Source of the DNA: CAWELS01 sp964468205
Lineage (GTDB): Bacteria > Acidobacteriota > Terriglobia > Bryobacterales > Bryobacteraceae
Direction: 5' to 3'
Assembly (NCBI GenBank): GCA_964468205.1
Contig: CAYXVG010000141.1
Coordinates: 1-7,276 of the forward strand
Length of the DNA: 7,276 nt
In this document: piece by piece, positions 5,575-7,276 of the stretch
Numbering within the stretch: the stretch's first letter is position 1
Layout: each line of letters begins with the position of its first letter
Position numbers and translations under genes: made by a program
Notes under the pieces: model-generated
The model's database searches: none
Told to the model about the DNA's origin: nothing
Seen by the model: the letters and a program-made list of their open reading frames with translations, nothing else

Positions 5575-6681
5575 TCACCGCAGGCGGTAGAAGCGGAAGA
5601 GCATGTGGTCGATGGGGAGGACTTCGACGGATTCGAAGCCGGCCTGGCGGGCGTATTCGCGCAGGGTATCGGTGCGCATGACGGTGCCGGTGCCGGCGGG
5701 GTTGCAGCCGCACATGCCGGTGGGGAGGCAGTGGAGGACGCTGAAGCCGTACATGAGCCATTCGTAGTCTTCGCCTTGGGGGGGGAAGTGGTCGCCGACG
5801 CGTTCGTCGCAGATGAAGACGGCGCCTCCGGGTTTGGCGAGGCGGCGCATGGTGCGGAGGGTTTCGACGGGGTGAGGGAGGTCGTGGATGCACTCGAATG
5901 CCGTTACGAGGTCGTATTGGGCGGCTCCGTCGATTTCGGCGGCGTCCTGGACTTCGAATCGGACGCGGGCGCCGAGGCCCTCGGTGCGGACGTTTTCGCG
6001 GGCGTCCTCGATGGAGGCGGCGTCGAGGTCGAAGCCGTCGACCTGGATGAGCGGGTAGCTCATGGCCATGCCGATGGAGGAATCGCCGCAGCCGCAGCCG
6101 ATGTCGGCCACGCGGGCCGGGGGTTCGGCACGAAGGCGCTGGTCGACGTCCGGCATGGCGGGGAGCCATTCGGTTCCGAGCAGCTTGCGGTACATGGGGC
6201 GGTTCATGCGAGCGATCCCCTCGCGGGCGTCGCGGCCGTAGGCTTCGAACGGGATTCCGCGGCCGGTGCGGTAGGCGTCGACGATCTGCTGCAGGGGCCG
6301 GCCCGCGCTGGTCACGCACTGGACCATACCGGCCATGCATTCGAGGCTTTCGTCGTCCGCCAGCACCTCTTCGGCGCCTTCGGGGAGGCGGAAGTGCCGC
6401 AACGCCGCGGGGGCGCGAGGATTGTCCACCTCGAGAATGCCGGCCACGGTTTGCTGCTCGAGCCACTCGCGGGCGTAGCGCGGGTGCGAGTTGGTGCGGT
6501 GGGCCAGTTCTCCGGCGGTCAGCGGTCCGTGCGCGGCAAGCGCCTTGTAGTAGCCCAGTTGGTCGCCCAGGTAGATGGTGAAGATCTGCATTGCTCCGCC
6601 GGCGGCCGCCATGAGCTTCTCCTGAAGCGCTTCTCTTTGTCCGGCAGCCGTGCCGGTGTTGATTGCCATTGTTGTCGCCAT
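5575..6681 (-). CDS. Class I SAM-dependent methyltransferase with N-terminal winged helix
   Basis: The 368-residue product has two parts. Residues ~33-88 (IYLGDQLGYYKALAAHGPLT, then AGELAHRTNSHPRYAREWLE) form a winged-helix domain as in O-methyltransferases and the Mycobacterium Rv2258c-like group, usually a dimerisation domain. Residues ~170-368 are a Rossmann methyltransferase: motif I VADIGCGCGDSS (191-202), an acidic strand end GFDLD (216-220), FECIHDLPHP (262-271) and LAKPGGAVFICDE (281-293). A conserved MCGCNPAG loop (323-330) may shape the substrate site. The substrate cannot be read from sequence; small-molecule methylation is most likely. The start at 6681 is preceded by AAGGGG with a 7-base gap. 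An in-frame ATG four codons later is an alternative. The protein appears cytoplasmic and complete, and the gene is convergent with katG and divergent from the sigma factor gene. Confidence 0.9.
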   Translation of the reverse strand: MATTMAINTGTAAGQREALQEKLMAAAGGAMQIFTIYLGDQLGYYKALAAHGPLTAGELAHRTNSHPRYAREWLEQQTVAGILEVDNPRAPAALRHFRLPEGAEEVLADDESLECMAGMVQCVTSAGRPLQQIVDAYRTGRGIPFEAYGRDAREGIARMNRPMYRKLLGTEWLPAMPDVDQRLRAEPPARVADIGCGCGDSSIGMAMSYPLIQVDGFDLDAASIEDARENVRTEGLGARVRFEVQDAAEIDGAAQYDLVTAFECIHDLPHPVETLRTMRRLAKPGGAVFICDERVGDHFPPQGEDYEWLMYGFSVLHCLPTGMCGCNPAGTGTVMRTDTLREYARQAGFESVEVLPIDHMLFRFYRLR

Positions 6682-6700
6682 AGTTTATCCCCTTGTATTT

Positions 6701-6774
6701 GGTCTCGCGAATTGTTTTGATTGAAAGAGGAGACCCGTGTCGAGCCTCTCAACTGGGTACTGCGAAAGAGAGGC
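6701..6774. repeat. Two inverted repeats in the divergent promoter region
   Basis: GGTCTC (6701-6706) pairs with GAGACC (6730-6735), and GCCTCTC (6744-6750) pairs with GAGAGGC (6768-6774). Both lie in the 146-base gap between the divergent methyltransferase and sigma factor genes. They could be operators or transcript structures; short arms of this kind also occur by chance. Confidence 0.3.
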
Positions 6775-6794
6775 GGCAATTCCGACATTGAAAT

Positions 6795-6813
6795 TTTTGC
6801 AGTGGTTGCAAAA
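6795..6813. promoter_or_regulatory. Symmetrical operator-like site before the sigma factor gene
   Basis: TTTTGCA (6795-6801), spacer GTGGT, TGCAAAA (6807-6813) form a perfect 7-bp inverted repeat, ending 14 bases before the ATG at 6828. It is AT-rich in otherwise GC-rich DNA, and its symmetry resembles a dimeric regulator site. It sits where it could affect transcription or translation start of the sigma factor gene. No regulator gene is identified. Confidence 0.35.
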
Positions 6814-6827
6814 CTCCCGGAGGGGGC

Positions 6828-7163
6828 ATGGAGTCCGGAGGAAACGTAACACGGCTGCTCGAGGATGCCAGAGCCGGAGACCGCGCGGCGAATGATGCGC
6901 TCTTCGGGATCGTCTATCCGGAACTCCGGCGGATCGCGCGGCGGCAGCTTGGCCGCGAACATCCGAACCATACTCTGTACACCACCGCCCTGGTCCACGA
7001 GGCTTATCTGAAGCTGGCTGGACAGGACGCCATCGCGTTTGAGAACCGCTCCCATTTCTTCGGCATCGCCGCGCGCGCGATGCGGCAGATTCTGGTGGAT
7101 CACGCCCGGACGAGGAAGGCGGCATTTCGAAGAAGCCATGAAGTTGGCCACGGAGTCTCGTGA
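6828..7163 (+). CDS. ECF-type RNA polymerase sigma factor, truncated after region 2
   Basis: The 111-residue product starts after GGAGGGGGC and reads VTRLLEDARAGDRAANDALF, then IVYPELRRIARRQL, then TLYTTALVHEAYLKL and ENRSHFFGIAARAMRQILVD. This is sigma region 2 of the ECF subfamily resembling TIGR02999, common in acidobacteria and planctomycetes; region 2 contacts core polymerase and the -10 element. Family members are usually about 180-200 residues with a region 4 helix-turn-helix for the -35 element. Here the frame ends in RRSHEVGHGVS and region 4 is absent. Shifting frame at 7138 gives a further 23 codons (MKLATESRDAASATECSEAL) ending at TAG 7207-7209, but this does not resemble region 4 either. 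The gene is probably a decayed or deleted sigma factor. Only 58 bases separate its stop from the convergent gene end. Confidence 0.8.
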   Translation: MESGGNVTRLLEDARAGDRAANDALFGIVYPELRRIARRQLGREHPNHTLYTTALVHEAYLKLAGQDAIAFENRSHFFGIAARAMRQILVDHARTRKAAFRRSHEVGHGVS

Positions 7164-7221
7164 CGCGGCCTCCGCTACCGAATGCAGCGAGGCCCTTGAG
7201 AGTCTGTAGCGGCGGGCGCGG

Positions 7222-7275
7222 TTAGTCGAGCCGATCGATCTCGGAACCGGCCATCAGGTATGCGCCCGTGCCCCA
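7222..7275 (-). CDS. C-terminal end of a protein, possibly glycoside hydrolase 88/105-like (partial)
   Basis: On the minus strand a frame enters from the right edge and ends at TAA (7222-7224), giving WGTGAYLMAGSEIDRLD. The GTGAYLMAGSE pattern followed by a short tail resembles the last strand/helix of unsaturated glucuronyl or rhamnogalacturonyl hydrolases (GH88/GH105), which often end in GTGAFLLAGSE. Only 17 residues are visible, so this is a suggestion. The gene would converge on the sigma factor remnant. Confidence 0.35.
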   Translation of the reverse strand, partial: WGTGAYLMAGSEIDRLD

Positions 7276-7276
7276 G

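Noticed and set aside
5347..6720. 457-residue plus-strand ORF rich in Gly, Ala, Val and Asp
   Set aside because: It is the antisense shadow of the methyltransferase gene, which has clear motifs, a ribosome binding site and a normal start. The low-complexity composition is typical of the strand opposite a GC-rich gene.

Overview
The window is GC-rich bacterial DNA. Its gene set (exported catalase-peroxidase, an ECF sigma factor resembling the TIGR02999/acidobacterial type, many toxin-antitoxin remnants) fits a soil bacterium such as an acidobacterium (Bryobacter/Solibacter-like). This is an inference; the window has no rRNA or marker gene to confirm it.

Bases 1-2500 are an accessory region dominated by toxin-antitoxin (TA) modules and their debris. 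The most informative structure is a run of three attC-like recombination sites (518-583, 1078-1177, 1621-1686), all on the + strand. They delimit two small gene cassettes of integron type. Cassette 1 carries an intact hicB-hicA pair. Cassette 2 carries a frameshifted hicA followed by an intact hicB, in the opposite gene order. No integron integrase is visible, so this looks like a CALIN (attC cluster lacking an integrase) or an inner piece of a larger chromosomal integron. The array lies between two copies of a 211-bp gapless direct repeat (102-312 and 1781-1991), each containing the same truncated 3' end of a RelE-like toxin gene. Next come an AbrB/MazE-type antitoxin gene (2149-2376) and a doc toxin gene cut off after about 35 codons, then decayed minus-strand coding sequence with a CxxCH motif.

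Bases 2500-3069 hold no convincing intact gene. They contain a 67-bp imperfect palindrome (2850-2916), a tiny GTG-start ORF with a strong Shine-Dalgarno sequence (2959-3021), and a hairpin that pairs a run of U with the ribosome binding site of the next gene, resembling a fourU RNA thermometer.

Bases 3070-5292 encode a full-length catalase-peroxidase (katG) with all catalytic residues and a clear Sec signal peptide, suggesting peroxide detoxification outside the cytoplasm. A convergent intergenic stretch with three hairpins separates it from a minus-strand class I SAM-dependent methyltransferase with an N-terminal winged-helix domain (5575-6681). Divergent from that is an ECF sigma factor gene that stops after region 2 (6828-7163). 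The window ends with the last 17 codons of a minus-strand gene.
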